Assembly (NCBI RefSeq): GCF_900188385.1 | Contig: NZ_FZOI01000003.1 | Span: forward strand, 1 to 64,000 | DNA length: 64,000 nt | Source: Azospirillum sp. RU38E | Lineage (GTDB): Bacteria; Pseudomonadota; Alphaproteobacteria; Azospirillales; Azospirillaceae | Reading direction: 5' to 3' | Shown: one piece after another, positions 36,856 to 47,821 of the stretch | Layout of the letters: each line of letters starts with the position of its first letter | Numbering within the stretch: position 1 is the stretch's first letter | Translations under genes and position numbers: made by a program | Notes under the pieces: model-generated | What the model saw: only the letters and a program-made list of their open reading frames with translations | What the model was told of the DNA's origin: nothing | Databases searched by the model: none

Positions 36856-37043
36856 CCGTCATCCCAACTAGAGCACCGCAGTAACAGTTCGCACACCTAT
36901 GCCTTCCCCGCGAAAGCGGGGAACCAGGGGCCACCAGGAACCACATGTAACTGCCTTGGCCCCTGGACCCCCGCTTTCGCGGGGGAGGCACGAGTATCAT
37001 CCGGTTTCCACGTTAATGCTCATGCATGAAGCCGGGATGACGG
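36856..37043. repeat. palindromic repeat element between yidC and engB
   Basis: CCGTCATCCC (36856-36865) and GGGATGACGG (37034-37043) are outer inverted repeats. Nested inside is a second long inverted repeat around 36902-36989: CCCCGCGAAAGCGGGGAACC on the left, its counterpart GACCCCCGCTTTCGCGGGGG on the right, with CAGGGGCCA/TGGCCCCTG at the centre. The inner repeats are of the same kind as those in the MITE-like elements at 11316 and 26799, although the outer ends differ. No coding capacity. Confidence 0.7.
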
Positions 37044-37073
37044 AAAGATGCCGATAACTGACGTATGAGAATC

Positions 37074-37104
37074 CCCCCGGTCCCGCACCGGGGGTCTTTG
37101 TTTT
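37074..37104 (+). terminator. intrinsic terminator downstream of yidC
   Basis: CCCCCGGT (37074-37081) pairs with ACCGGGGG (37087-37094) around a five-base loop and is followed by TCTTTGTTTT. It separates yidC from engB. Confidence 0.85.
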
Positions 37105-37144
37105 ATGAAGTACCGTTGTTTCCCCGCGTGAAGGAGTATTCCCC

Positions 37145-37822
37145 ATGGCCAAGCCGCTGACCATCACCCCCAGCCTGATGGGCGACCTGTCGGAAGCCGA
37201 GATTGAGGCGGGCCGCCTGCTGTTCGCCCGGGAATGCGATTTCTTCTGGGGGGCGGAGGCTGCCACCACCTTGCCGGAAGCCGTGTTGCCGGAAATCTGC
37301 TTTGCCGGCCGGTCCAATGTCGGCAAATCATCGCTGGTCAATGCCCTGACCGGTCGCAAGACCCTGGCCCGCACCAGCCAGACGCCGGGGCGGACCCAGC
37401 AGCTCAATTTCTTCAATCTGGGCAGCCGGCTGGTGCTGGTGGATATGCCGGGTTACGGCTATGCCCAGGTGTCCAAGGAGCGGTCGGCCGCCTGGACCGA
37501 TTTCATCCGCGCCTATCTGCGCGGCCGCGTCACGCTGAAGCGCGCCCTGGTGTTGGTGGATGCCCGCCACGGGCTGAAGCCGCATGACGTGGATATGATG
37601 AAGATGATGGATGAAACCGCCGTTGGCTATCAGATCGTGCTGACCAAGGCCGACACGCTGAAGACCGGCGGGGTGGAGCGCATCCGCGAACAGGTGGCCG
37701 TGGCGCTGAAGAAGCATGGTGCCGCCCATCCGGAGGTGCTGGCCACCTCATCCGAAACCGGCCTGGGCATCCCCGAACTGCGCGCGTTCCTGACGCGCAT
37801 GGCCGAACCGGCGGTGGGGTGA
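37145..37822 (+). CDS. engB: ribosome biogenesis GTP-binding protein EngB/YsxC
   Basis: EngB is an essential GTPase in 50S subunit assembly and cell cycle progression. The 225-residue product has the P-loop FAGRSNVGKSSLVNALTGR, switch I region TSQTPGRTQQLNFF, G3 DMPGYGYAQV, G4 LTKAD, and G5 ATSSETGLG. AAGGAG at 37131-37136 precedes the ATG. The stop codon abuts the first four-hairpin repeat element. Confidence 0.95.
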   Translation: MAKPLTITPSLMGDLSEAEIEAGRLLFARECDFFWGAEAATTLPEAVLPEICFAGRSNVGKSSLVNALTGRKTLARTSQTPGRTQQLNFFNLGSRLVLVDMPGYGYAQVSKERSAAWTDFIRAYLRGRVTLKRALVLVDARHGLKPHDVDMMKMMDETAVGYQIVLTKADTLKTGGVERIREQVAVALKKHGAAHPEVLATSSETGLGIPELRAFLTRMAEPAVG

Positions 37823-37971
37823 AACCAACGGTCAAAATTTTTGACCGTTGGTACGGCGGCGACTGCCGCCGCGCCGCTTGGTAGCGGCGTAGCCAAGCCA
37901 GCGGATGCTGGCGCCGGCGATTGAGGGGCACGAAAGCGCGACCTTCGGTCATGATTTCGCGCCAATGGTAT
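37822..37971 (+). repeat. multi-hairpin repeat element, copy 1
   Basis: Five successive hairpins can be drawn: A 37824-37836/37840-37852, B GGCGGC/GCCGCC (37855-37870), C CGCCGCT/AGCGGCG (37872-37889), D CCAGC/GCTGG (37898-37911), and E GCGCGA/TCGCGC (about 37937-37962). The loop word CTTGG (37877-37881) is complementary to CCAAG (37893-37897). The right edge AATGGTAT matches the edge of the copies at 58787-58871 and 60632-60792. Stem sequences differ between copies while pairing is kept. No credible protein is encoded. Confidence 0.75.
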
Positions 37972-37977
37972 GAGAAC

Positions 37978-38000
37978 AAGGGGGCCGGGCAGGCCCCCTT
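37978..38000. terminator. hairpin between engB and the M32 carboxypeptidase gene
   Basis: AAGGGGGCC (37978-37986) pairs with GGCCCCCTT (37992-38000) around a five-base loop. Flanking T-runs are weak on both strands, so termination strength is uncertain. It lies between the convergent genes. Confidence 0.55.
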
Positions 38001-38013
38001 GCTGTATCAGCGC

Positions 38014-39489
38014 TCAAAGATAGCGCGCCTCAAGATGTGCTTTGAAAATGCCGGCATCCAGCCGCTTGCCGGTGGCATTCAGCAGTAATTCACCGGGTGA
38101 ATAGCGGCGCCCCCAGCGGTGCACATTCTCCCCCAGCCAGCCGATCAGGGGGCCAAACTCGGCCCGGCCGATCTGTGCATCCAGATCGGGCAGCGCCTTG
38201 CGGGCGGCATCGAACAGTTGGGCGGCCATCATCGCCCCCAGCGTATAGGTGGGGAAATAACCCCACAGCCCGCAGGGCCAATGCACATCCTGCAGGCAAC
38301 CCTGGGCATCGTCCGGCGGGGTGACGCCCAGCAGGTCGCGCATCCCCTGGTTCCAGGCCTCCGGCAGATCGGCCAGATCCAGACGCCCTTCGATCATCGC
38401 CTGTTCCAGCCGCCAGCGCAGGATGACATGGGCCGGGTAGGTCACCTCATCCGCATCGACCCGAATGAAGCTGCGCTCCACCCGGCGGAAGCGACGGCGC
38501 AGATTATCGGCCGACCAAGCCTCCCCTTCCCGGCCGAAGCTGCGGGCCAGCAGCGGCGCCAGCCAGGACAGGAAGGCCGGATGCCGCCCCACCTGCATAT
38601 CAAAGCTCAGGCTCTGGCTTTCATGTACACCCAGGCCCCCGGCCAGCCCGACTGGCTGGGCAGCCCAGGCCGCCGGGCGCCCCATTTCATAGAGCGCGTG
38701 GCCAGCCTCATGCAGGCTGGATTTCAATGCCTTGAAGAAGTTATCCTCATCAAAGCGGGTGGTGATGCGCACATCCCCCGTGGCCCCGCCACAGAAGGCG
38801 TGCAGTGACTGGTCGATACGGCCGGTGAAGCCCAGCCGCTCCGCCAGCTCGGTGACCAGTCGGCGCTGGGTCTCGATGGGGAACGGGCCCTCATAGGGCT
38901 CAGGTGCCGGCTCGGCCGCCTGCCGCTCCTCCACCCGCGCCAGAAAGCCGGGCAGGAAAGCAGCGTAATCATCGAAGACCGGGCCGAAATCCGCCACCTT
39001 GCTGCCCGGTTCATATTGCCCGTGCAGCGCATCATACAGCCCGCAGCCCAACACCCCAGCATAGGAAGCCGCCAGTTCCCGCTGGCGATCCAGCACCACC
39101 CGCAGGGAGGGCAGCAGCAGGGCAAAATTTTTCTCCGCCTTGGCGGTGCGCCAGATCATCTCGCAGTGGGACGCGGCGCGGGCATTGGCCTCCACCAGAT
39201 CGGCGGGCACGGCGCGGGCCAGCAGCACTTCCCGTCGCATCTCCGCCAGATTGGCCCGCTGCCAGCCATCCAGATCGGCATTCTCCGCCGCGGCCAGCCA
39301 GTCCGGCAGCTTTTCATCCAGCAAGGCCGCATGGATCACCCCTTCCAGGGCCGCCAATTGCTCGGCCCGCGCCGGGGAGGCAGCCGGCGGCATCATGGTG
39401 CGGCTGTCCCAGTTCAGGATGCCCAGTGCCCCCTGCAGGGCGGAACGGCGGGCGAAATGGGCCTCCAGGGCGCGATAGGCGTCGATCAT
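38014..39489 (-). CDS. M32 family carboxypeptidase (Taq-type)
   Basis: The zinc motif HEAGHALYE is the HExxH of family M32, and HESQSLSFDMQVG supplies the downstream glutamate region. At 491 residues it has the normal length of thermostable carboxypeptidase 1. The N-terminal NWDSRTMMPPAASPARAEQL and C-terminal GELLLNATGKRLD are also family features. The enzyme removes C-terminal residues in the cytoplasm, and its physiological role is unknown. It overlaps the surf1 gene by four bases and so closes the oxidase operon. Confidence 0.93.
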   Translation of the reverse strand: MIDAYRALEAHFARRSALQGALGILNWDSRTMMPPAASPARAEQLAALEGVIHAALLDEKLPDWLAAAENADLDGWQRANLAEMRREVLLARAVPADLVEANARAASHCEMIWRTAKAEKNFALLLPSLRVVLDRQRELAASYAGVLGCGLYDALHGQYEPGSKVADFGPVFDDYAAFLPGFLARVEERQAAEPAPEPYEGPFPIETQRRLVTELAERLGFTGRIDQSLHAFCGGATGDVRITTRFDEDNFFKALKSSLHEAGHALYEMGRPAAWAAQPVGLAGGLGVHESQSLSFDMQVGRHPAFLSWLAPLLARSFGREGEAWSADNLRRRFRRVERSFIRVDADEVTYPAHVILRWRLEQAMIEGRLDLADLPEAWNQGMRDLLGVTPPDDAQGCLQDVHWPCGLWGYFPTYTLGAMMAAQLFDAARKALPDLDAQIGRAEFGPLIGWLGENVHRWGRRYSPGELLLNATGKRLDAGIFKAHLEARYL

Positions 39490-40220
39490 GCGGTCGGGTC
39501 ATTCCTGCGGCGAAAACTCGCCGCAAGATAAACCCCGACCAGGGTGAGTGCCAGCCCATACCAGGTGAGCGCATAGGAGAGATGGTCGTTCTTAACCTTC
39601 AGGATAGTGCGGCCGCCGATGGGATAACCGCCCGGATTGGGCGTGGCATCAGCCTGCAACACCAGGGGCGCCAGGGCCGGCACAGCGGCGAAACGGGCGA
39701 GCGCCGGCAGGTCGAACCAGTACCAGTCATTGCGGGCCGGATCATTTTCCGGCTGCATCCAGGCGCGCGGCTCCGGCGCGCGCAGGATGCCGGTGATGGT
39801 CACCTCCCCCGCCAATTCCCCGGCCGCACGGCTGGCCGGATCGCGCTTGTCGAGTGGAATCCAGCCGCGATCCACCAGCACAATGCCGCCACCATCGCTG
39901 CGCACCAGCGGCGTCAGCACATGCAGACCGGGCAGCATCCGCCCATCGGGGCCGGGATAGAGCCGGGGGCCGATCAGGGCTTCTTTTTCGTGCATAAATT
40001 GGCCGGTCACAAAGGCGCGGCGATAATCCCAGGCGGCGGGATCGGCCACCAGGGCCGGCAGGGCCACCGGATCGGCCGTCATCCCCGCCTCAATCCGCGC
40101 CAGAAGATCGGTCTTCCAGTGCAGCCGCTGCAACTGCCAAGTGCCCAGCCCCACAAGGATGATCAGCGCCAGCAGGCTTGCCAGGGTCGGGATCAGGCGG
40201 GGGCGGAATTGGCGCGACAT
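39486..40220 (-). CDS. SURF1 family cytochrome oxidase assembly protein
   Basis: Surf1 proteins aid haem insertion into subunit I of cytochrome oxidase. The product has two membrane segments, near the N-terminus (LIPTLASLLALIILVGLGTW) and the C-terminus (YALTWYGLALTLVGVYLAA), with a periplasmic domain between. Family motifs are GTWQLQRLHWK, LVDRGWIPLDKRD and YWFDLPALA. The start may be the ATG at 40220 or a GTG at 40232, neither with a good ribosome-binding site. Its stop overlaps the carboxypeptidase start. Confidence 0.92.
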   Translation of the reverse strand: MSRQFRPRLIPTLASLLALIILVGLGTWQLQRLHWKTDLLARIEAGMTADPVALPALVADPAAWDYRRAFVTGQFMHEKEALIGPRLYPGPDGRMLPGLHVLTPLVRSDGGGIVLVDRGWIPLDKRDPASRAAGELAGEVTITGILRAPEPRAWMQPENDPARNDWYWFDLPALARFAAVPALAPLVLQADATPNPGGYPIGGRTILKVKNDHLSYALTWYGLALTLVGVYLAASFRRRNDPTA

Positions 40221-40247
40221 GGGGTTGTTCACAAAGGTCAGGGGCGG

Positions 40248-40652
40248 CTATTCCCCCGCCTCCCCATCAAAGGAATCACGGCGATAGCCATATTGCAGGG
40301 CGATGGTAACACCCTTGGCCGGGCGCAGCATCCCCAGTGTCGCCCCCATGATCACCGGCACCCAGATCAAGGCGTGCAGCCAGAGCGGCCAATCCACCTT
40401 CAAGGAGATGATCAGCGCCGCCGGCACAATGGTGAAGCCCAGAATGAAAATCAGAAAAACCGCCGGGCCGTCCCCACTGTCGTGCCGGGCCATTTCCAGC
40501 CCGCACACCGAACATTGGTCGACGACCCGCATGAAGCCGGTATAGAGCCGGCCCTTGCCGCAGCGCGGGCACCGGCAAGCCAGGCCCGCGCGCAACAGGA
40601 AAGAGAGTTTCTGGTCCAATGGGGCAGCGCCGATCAGTGCGCCGCCACCCAC
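40248..40652 (-). CDS. DUF983 family membrane protein
   Basis: A zinc-ribbon-like pair of CxxC motifs (CPRCGKGRLYTGFM and CSVCGLEM) is followed by two membrane segments (AVFLIFILGFTIVPAALIIS and WLHALIWVPVIMGATLGML). This is the DUF983 pattern, found beside ctaE and surf1 in alphaproteobacteria. It is presumed to help oxidase assembly, by context only. No ATG gives a full domain. A GTG at 40652, overlapping ctaE by 19 bases, is used, and a TTG at 40619 is possible. Confidence 0.82.
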   Translation of the reverse strand: MGGGALIGAAPLDQKLSFLLRAGLACRCPRCGKGRLYTGFMRVVDQCSVCGLEMARHDSGDGPAVFLIFILGFTIVPAALIISLKVDWPLWLHALIWVPVIMGATLGMLRPAKGVTIALQYGYRRDSFDGEAGE

Positions 40653-41506
40653 TTGCCACCCGCACCCCACCAATAGATGGAGATGAACAGGAACAGCCAG
40701 ACCACGTCGACGAAATGCCAGTACCAGGCCGCCGCCTCAAAGCCGAAATGGCTCTGCGGGGTGAAATGGCCCTTCTTGGTGCGGAAATAGCAGACCGCCA
40801 GGAAGACGGTACCGACGAAGACGTGGAATCCATGGAAGCCGGTAGCCATGAAGAAGGCCGAGGAATAGACATTCTCGCCAAAGCCAAAGGCGGCATGGCT
40901 GTATTCGTACATCTGGAAACCAGAGAAGACGATACCCAGCAGCACGGTGATACCGAGCGCGCGGGCGGCCTCTTCCATCTTGTTTTCAATGATGGCGTGG
41001 TGCGCCCAGGTGACCGTGGTGCCGGACAGCAACAGGATCACCGTCATCAGGAACGGCAGGTCGAACGGGTTGAACGGCGTGATGCCATGCGGCGGCCAGA
41101 CCCCGCCCGTCGCCTCGACGCGGGCATATTGGATGGCCTCGCCATAGAACAGGCTGGCATCGAAGAAGGCCCAGAAGAAGGCGGCGAAGAACATCACCTC
41201 CGAGGCGATGAACAGCGACATGCCATAGCGCAGGCCGATCTTCACCACCGGGCTGTGCGCCTTCTCCACCACCGATTCCTTGATGATGTCGCGCCACCAG
41301 CCGAACATGCAGGCCAGCACAGCCAGAAGGCCAGCGGCCAGCAGGTACCAGCCATGGCCATGGAACTGCATGACCGCCCCCACCGCCAGCAGGCCGCCGG
41401 CAAAGGAGCTGAGCAGCGGCCAGGGGCTGGGATTGACCAGATGATAGGGCTGGGGAATGCCTTCCGTCGGAACGCCACCAGCTGCATGGGCCTTGATGTC
41501 AGCCAT
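40634..41506 (-). CDS. ctaE: cytochrome c oxidase subunit III
   Basis: Subunit III is the seven-helix subunit of aa3-type oxidase that sustains proton uptake. The 290-residue product shows YHLVNPSPWPLLSSFAGGLL, MFFAAFFWAFFDASLF with conserved aromatic residues, PFLMTVILLLSGTTVTWAHH, FMATGFHGFHVFVGT and AAAWYWHFVDVVWLFLFISI. The start at 41506 gives the usual short N-terminus. It is downstream of ctaG in the oxidase cluster. Confidence 0.96.
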   Translation of the reverse strand: MADIKAHAAGGVPTEGIPQPYHLVNPSPWPLLSSFAGGLLAVGAVMQFHGHGWYLLAAGLLAVLACMFGWWRDIIKESVVEKAHSPVVKIGLRYGMSLFIASEVMFFAAFFWAFFDASLFYGEAIQYARVEATGGVWPPHGITPFNPFDLPFLMTVILLLSGTTVTWAHHAIIENKMEEAARALGITVLLGIVFSGFQMYEYSHAAFGFGENVYSSAFFMATGFHGFHVFVGTVFLAVCYFRTKKGHFTPQSHFGFEAAAWYWHFVDVVWLFLFISIYWWGAGGKWVAAH

Positions 41507-41563
41507 CTCTCTAATCCCTCGACTCTTGAACTCGGTCGCACATTGATTGATCGTGGGCGCAGG

Positions 41564-42214
41564 TCATTGTTGCCGGCCCGTCATGGCGCTCTCCGCCCCC
41601 GCCCCGGCGGTGGACGTCGCCTCCCCTTGCCGACCAGCATCCCCTCGCCCGTCACCGGGCAAGGCCGCGCTCTGGTCGGCGGCGCGGAAAAATGTGTAGG
41701 ACAGCGTGATGGTCTTCACGTCATCCAGTTCCGGATCATCGGCAATCGCCGGATCAACATAGAAATAGACCGGCATCTCCACCGACTGGCCGGCTTCCAG
41801 CCGCTGTTCGGTGAAACAGAAGCATTGGATCTTCTGGAAATAGATGCCCGCCTTGTCCGGCGTCACGTTATAGGCGGCCGTTCCTGTCACCGCCCGGCTT
41901 TCCCGGTTATGCGCGTGGTAATGAACGGTCGCCGGCTCCCCCACCCGCACCTGGATGGATTTTGTTTCGGGCTTGAAATCCCAGCCGATGGAATTGTTCA
42001 CATCCGCGTTGAAACGGATTTCCATCACCCGATCCAGCACCCGCTCTGACGCGCCTTTTGCCACCTGGGTGGTGCCGCCAAAGCCCGTCACCCGGCAGAA
42101 CAGGCTGTAAAGCGGGACCGAGGCGAAGGACAGCCCGACCATGCTGGCAACCAGCAGGCCCAGCCCCACCGCCATACGGGCGTTACGCTGTTGCGGGGTG
42201 CGGGGCTGCTTCAT
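41564..42214 (-). CDS. ctaG: cytochrome c oxidase assembly protein CtaG (Cox11)
   Basis: CtaG delivers copper to the CuB site of subunit I. The 216-residue product has one N-terminal membrane segment (AVGLGLLVASMVGLSFASV), the motif VPLYSLFCRVTGFGG, and the copper-binding KIQCFCFTEQ. The C-terminal 30 residues (GRGDAGRQGEATSTAGA region) are a low-complexity extension beyond the fold. Its ATG overlaps the stop of the small gene upstream (ATGA). Confidence 0.95.
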   Translation of the reverse strand: MKQPRTPQQRNARMAVGLGLLVASMVGLSFASVPLYSLFCRVTGFGGTTQVAKGASERVLDRVMEIRFNADVNNSIGWDFKPETKSIQVRVGEPATVHYHAHNRESRAVTGTAAYNVTPDKAGIYFQKIQCFCFTEQRLEAGQSVEMPVYFYVDPAIADDPELDDVKTITLSYTFFRAADQSAALPGDGRGDAGRQGEATSTAGAGAESAMTGRQQ

Positions 42215-42387
42215 GGGAAGCTGCCCCCGCTCATCCGGATCATTGCCACGAAATAAACCAGGACGACGAAACCCAGCAGTGCTGCCAGCGTGGCCAGATT
42301 CTTGCCCCGCTGACGGCGATGCACCTCCGTATCGGCGCCATGGCGGCGGGCGGGCTTCTGGGTCATTTCGATACCGTCAATCGTCAT
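42211..42387 (-). CDS. small membrane protein in the cta operon (CoxF-like)
   Basis: The 58-residue product starts MTIDGIEMTQKPARRHGADT, has a basic middle (HRRQRGKN), then one membrane segment (LATLAALLGFVVLVYFVAMI). Small one-helix proteins occupy this slot between ctaB and ctaG in many alphaproteobacteria and are called CoxF. The function is unknown. Support is the position, four-base overlap with ctaG, and 14-base gap after ctaB. The start may instead be the second Met. Confidence 0.75.
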   Translation of the reverse strand: MTIDGIEMTQKPARRHGADTEVHRRQRGKNLATLAALLGFVVLVYFVAMIRMSGGSFP

Positions 42388-42401
42388 TGTCTTGTGTCTC
42401 C

Positions 42402-43310
42402 TCACGTTGCCAGATGGTCGCCGATCAGCAGGGCGAACAGCAGGAACAGATAGAGGATGGAAAAGGCGAACATGCGCTTGGCCGGCTTGTGATCCTGGCT
42501 GCGCAGGGTGGCGATGGCGCAGGCCACGAACAGCCCCCCCAGCACCAGTGACCCGGCCAGATAAGCCAGCCCGCCAATGCCCAGGAAATAGGGCGCGGTG
42601 GCCAATGGCAGCAGGATCAGCGTGTAGATCAGCATCTGCCGCTTGGTTTCTGCCTCCCCTGCCACCACCGGCAGCATCGGCACACCCGCGTGCTGGTAAT
42701 CCAGCCTGCGGAAGATGGCCAGTGCCCAGAAATGCGGCGGCGTCCAGAAGAAGATCAGCGCGAACAGCACGATGGAGGCGATGGAGACTTCCCCCGTCGC
42801 TGCCGCCCAGCCAATCATCGGCGGGAAGGCGCCAGCCGCCCCACCGATGACGATGTTCTGCGGCGTGCGCCGCTTCAGCCACATGGTGTAGATGAAGATG
42901 TAGAAGGCCGAGGCCAGGGCCAGCAGCCCCGCCGCCACCCAGTTCAGCGCCAGCCCCATCAGGGCCACGGACGCGATGGTCAGCACAATGCCGAAGGCCA
43001 GGGCTTCGGCCGCCGGCACGCGGCCCTGCGGGATGGGCCGGCCCGCCGTGCGGTCCATCAGCGCATCAATATCGCGGTCATACCACATATTGATCGCACC
43101 GGCCGCACCCGAGGCGATGGCGATACAGAGCACCGCCACCAGGGCCAGCAGAGGATGCAGATGGCCGGGGGCCACCACCATGCCGGCAAAGCCGGAAAAC
43201 ACCACAAGCGACATGACCCGCGGCTTCAGCAGAGCCACATAGTCCCGCACGGAACCCCCGGCCAGCGCCGGGCCTTCCAGTGCCTCATTGTCGATCACGC
43301 CATCGGTCAT
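42402..43310 (-). CDS. ctaB: protohaem IX farnesyltransferase (haem O synthase)
   Basis: CtaB adds a farnesyl group to haem b to make haem O for the oxidase. The 302-residue membrane protein has the UbiA-type Asp-rich motif NMWYDRDIDALMDRT and the second one around FRRLDYQHAGVPMLP, with LKPRVMSLVVFSGFAGM at the start. About nine membrane segments are evident. It lies between ctaD and the small CoxF-like gene, transcribed with both. Confidence 0.96.
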   Translation of the reverse strand: MTDGVIDNEALEGPALAGGSVRDYVALLKPRVMSLVVFSGFAGMVVAPGHLHPLLALVAVLCIAIASGAAGAINMWYDRDIDALMDRTAGRPIPQGRVPAAEALAFGIVLTIASVALMGLALNWVAAGLLALASAFYIFIYTMWLKRRTPQNIVIGGAAGAFPPMIGWAAATGEVSIASIVLFALIFFWTPPHFWALAIFRRLDYQHAGVPMLPVVAGEAETKRQMLIYTLILLPLATAPYFLGIGGLAYLAGSLVLGGLFVACAIATLRSQDHKPAKRMFAFSILYLFLLFALLIGDHLAT

Positions 43311-43367
43311 TCAGGGGGTCTCTTCACATCGAACCGGATTGGCAGAGTACGGATGAAAGGGGTGTGC

Positions 43368-43399
43368 GGGCCGGTCCCGTCTGAAGCCAGGACCGGCCC
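43368..43399 (-). other. intercistronic hairpin between ctaD and ctaB
   Basis: GGGCCGGTCC (43368-43377) pairs with GGACCGGCCC (43390-43399), a perfect 10-pair stem with a 12-base loop just after the ctaD stop. No T-run follows on the minus strand. It may stabilise ctaCD mRNA or partly terminate it. Confidence 0.6.
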
Positions 43400-43405
43400 A
43401 TCGCC

Positions 43406-45903
<2,498 letters not shown>

Positions 45904-46366
45904 CCCTCACCACTCTCGTCGTTCCGGGGATTTTGGCATCCCCTTGTATGTCAGCCGAACATCCCACCACCCCGTTCCGCTGCCGGTGGCACGAAACGGA
46001 ACCGTTATGCCGATGCCCATCGTTTCGATCGGTTAATCGTTCCGGCGAGCACCTGCGATACGGGACACGCATCCAGTATAATATGCAGACCTAACGGCCC
46101 CATATATCGCCTGGGAGCATAACGCGCAAAATGCCGGCGGGGCAAGCCGCTACGCCACGCTTCTGCCATCATTCACCGGGGCAATCCGTCGCACTTGTAA
46201 CGGGTTACGGGGCAAACCACCCGGTTTCAGCCGGCTTGCGCCGACAAAACGGGCAGGGAAAAATTTCCGCCCTGCGGTACGGGCATTCATCCGACACCCT
46301 TGCCGGGCTGGCTCCGTATCGCCATTCTTGCTGGGTGAAACCCGTTGTTTGAAAGCGACTCCATCC
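45904..46366. other. divergent promoter region of ctaC and tldD, no gene
   Basis: This 463-base gap should hold the promoters of both operons. TATAAT appears at 46077-46082, but no acceptable -35 lies at the right distance. No riboswitch, operator dyad or small gene was recognised. Short open frames on both strands lack ribosome-binding sites and family motifs. Confidence 0.5.
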
Positions 46367-47803
46367 ATGTCCCTGCTCTCCCTGACCGACGACATCTTCT
46401 TCCAAAAGGCCGGCCTCGACCTGGGACGGACGGAAGCGCTGGTGCGCGATGCGCTGCACGGCGCCGATGATGGGGAGCTGTTCCTGGAATATGCCCAGAG
46501 CGAGAGTTTCGCCTGGGATGACGGCAAGCTGAAAAGCGCCGGCTTTGACACCACCCAGGGATTCGGCCTGCGGGCGGTTGCGGATGAGGCCACGGGCTAT
46601 GCCCATGCCTCCGTCCTGACGGAGGATGCCATCCGCCGCGCCACGGCCACGGTGCAGGCCGTGCATCGCGGCCATTCCGGCGTCATGGCGGAAGCCCCCA
46701 TCGGTACCAATCGCCTGCTCTATGCCAGCGACAACCCGTTGGGACTGGTGCCATTCGAAGCCAAGGTGAAGCTGCTGGCGGAGATCGATGCCTACGCAAG
46801 GGGCCGCGATCCGCGCGTACGGCAGGTTTCCGCCTCCCTCGCTGGCGAATGGCAGGCGGTACAAATCCTGCGCGCGGATGGCACGCGCGTGGCCGATATC
46901 CGCCCGCTGGTCCGGCTGAATGTCTCGCTGGTGGTGGGCGAAGGGGAGCGGATGGAGACCGGCTCCTATGGGGCCGGCGGCCGCCGCACCTATGAGGCGT
47001 TCCTGGACCCTGCCGTCTGGCGCGGCTATGTCGACGAGGCGCTGCGCGGCGCCTTGATCAACCTGTCCAGCGTTGAGGCACCGGCCGGCGAAATGCCGGT
47101 GGTGTTGGGGCCCGGCTGGTGCGGCATCCTGCTGCACGAGGCCATCGGCCACGGGCTGGAGGGCGATTTCAACCGCAAGAAGACGTCCGCTTTCTCGGGC
47201 CTGCTGGGTCAGCGGGTCGCTGCCCCTGGCGTCACCGTGGTGGATGATGGCAGCATCGAGGGGCGGCGCGGGTCGATCACGGTGGATGATGAAGGCACGC
47301 CCAGCCAATGCACCGTGCTGATCGAGGATGGTATCCTCAAAGGCTATATGCAGGACCGGCTGAATGCCCGGCTGATGGGGGTGAAACCCACCGGCAATGG
47401 CCGGCGCCAGGGTTTCTCCCATATGCCGATGCCGCGCATGACCAACACCGTCATGCGCAGCGGCGACAAGACGCCGGAGGAGATCATCGCCTCGGTAAAG
47501 CGCGGCATCTTCGCCGCCAATTTCGCCGGCGGTCAGGTGGATATTGTCTCGGGCAAGTTCGTCTTCTCCGCCAGCGAGGCCTATCTGATCGAAGATGGCA
47601 AGCTGGGCCCGGCGGTGAAGGGCGCCACCCTGATCGGTAATGGCCCCGACTCGCTGACCAAAGTGACGATGATCGGCAATGACAGTTCGATGGACCCCGG
47701 CATCGGGGTCTGCGGCAAGGCTGGCCAGGGTGTGCCGGTGGGCGTGGGCCAGCCCACCTTGCGCATCGACGGGCTGACCGTCGGCGGCACCAAGGCTGCC
47801 TGA
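46367..47803 (+). CDS. tldD: metalloprotease TldD
   Basis: TldD, with its inactive partner TldE/PmbA, forms a heterodimeric metalloprotease that degrades unfolded peptides and processes some microcins. The 478-residue product has the zinc motif LLHEAIGHGLEGDFN (HExxxH) and the C-terminal glycine-rich GVCGKAGQGVPVGVGQPTLR. The ATG at 46367 is standard, giving MSLLSLTDDIFFQKAGLD. The partner gene is not in this window. It diverges from ctaC. Confidence 0.96.
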   Translation: MSLLSLTDDIFFQKAGLDLGRTEALVRDALHGADDGELFLEYAQSESFAWDDGKLKSAGFDTTQGFGLRAVADEATGYAHASVLTEDAIRRATATVQAVHRGHSGVMAEAPIGTNRLLYASDNPLGLVPFEAKVKLLAEIDAYARGRDPRVRQVSASLAGEWQAVQILRADGTRVADIRPLVRLNVSLVVGEGERMETGSYGAGGRRTYEAFLDPAVWRGYVDEALRGALINLSSVEAPAGEMPVVLGPGWCGILLHEAIGHGLEGDFNRKKTSAFSGLLGQRVAAPGVTVVDDGSIEGRRGSITVDDEGTPSQCTVLIEDGILKGYMQDRLNARLMGVKPTGNGRRQGFSHMPMPRMTNTVMRSGDKTPEEIIASVKRGIFAANFAGGQVDIVSGKFVFSASEAYLIEDGKLGPAVKGATLIGNGPDSLTKVTMIGNDSSMDPGIGVCGKAGQGVPVGVGQPTLRIDGLTVGGTKAA

Positions 47804-47821
47804 CAGAGCGGGGCAAGGCAG

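Noticed and set aside
37630-37965. short open frames on the minus strand across repeat copy 1
   Set aside because: Their sequence derives from the hairpin repeats (Ala, Pro, Ser-rich) and corresponding frames in copy 2 differ. They look like annotation artefacts of the repeat.
46077-46082. TATAAT as a promoter for tldD or ctaC
   Set aside because: The -10-like hexamer has no acceptable -35 at 16-18 bases on either strand.
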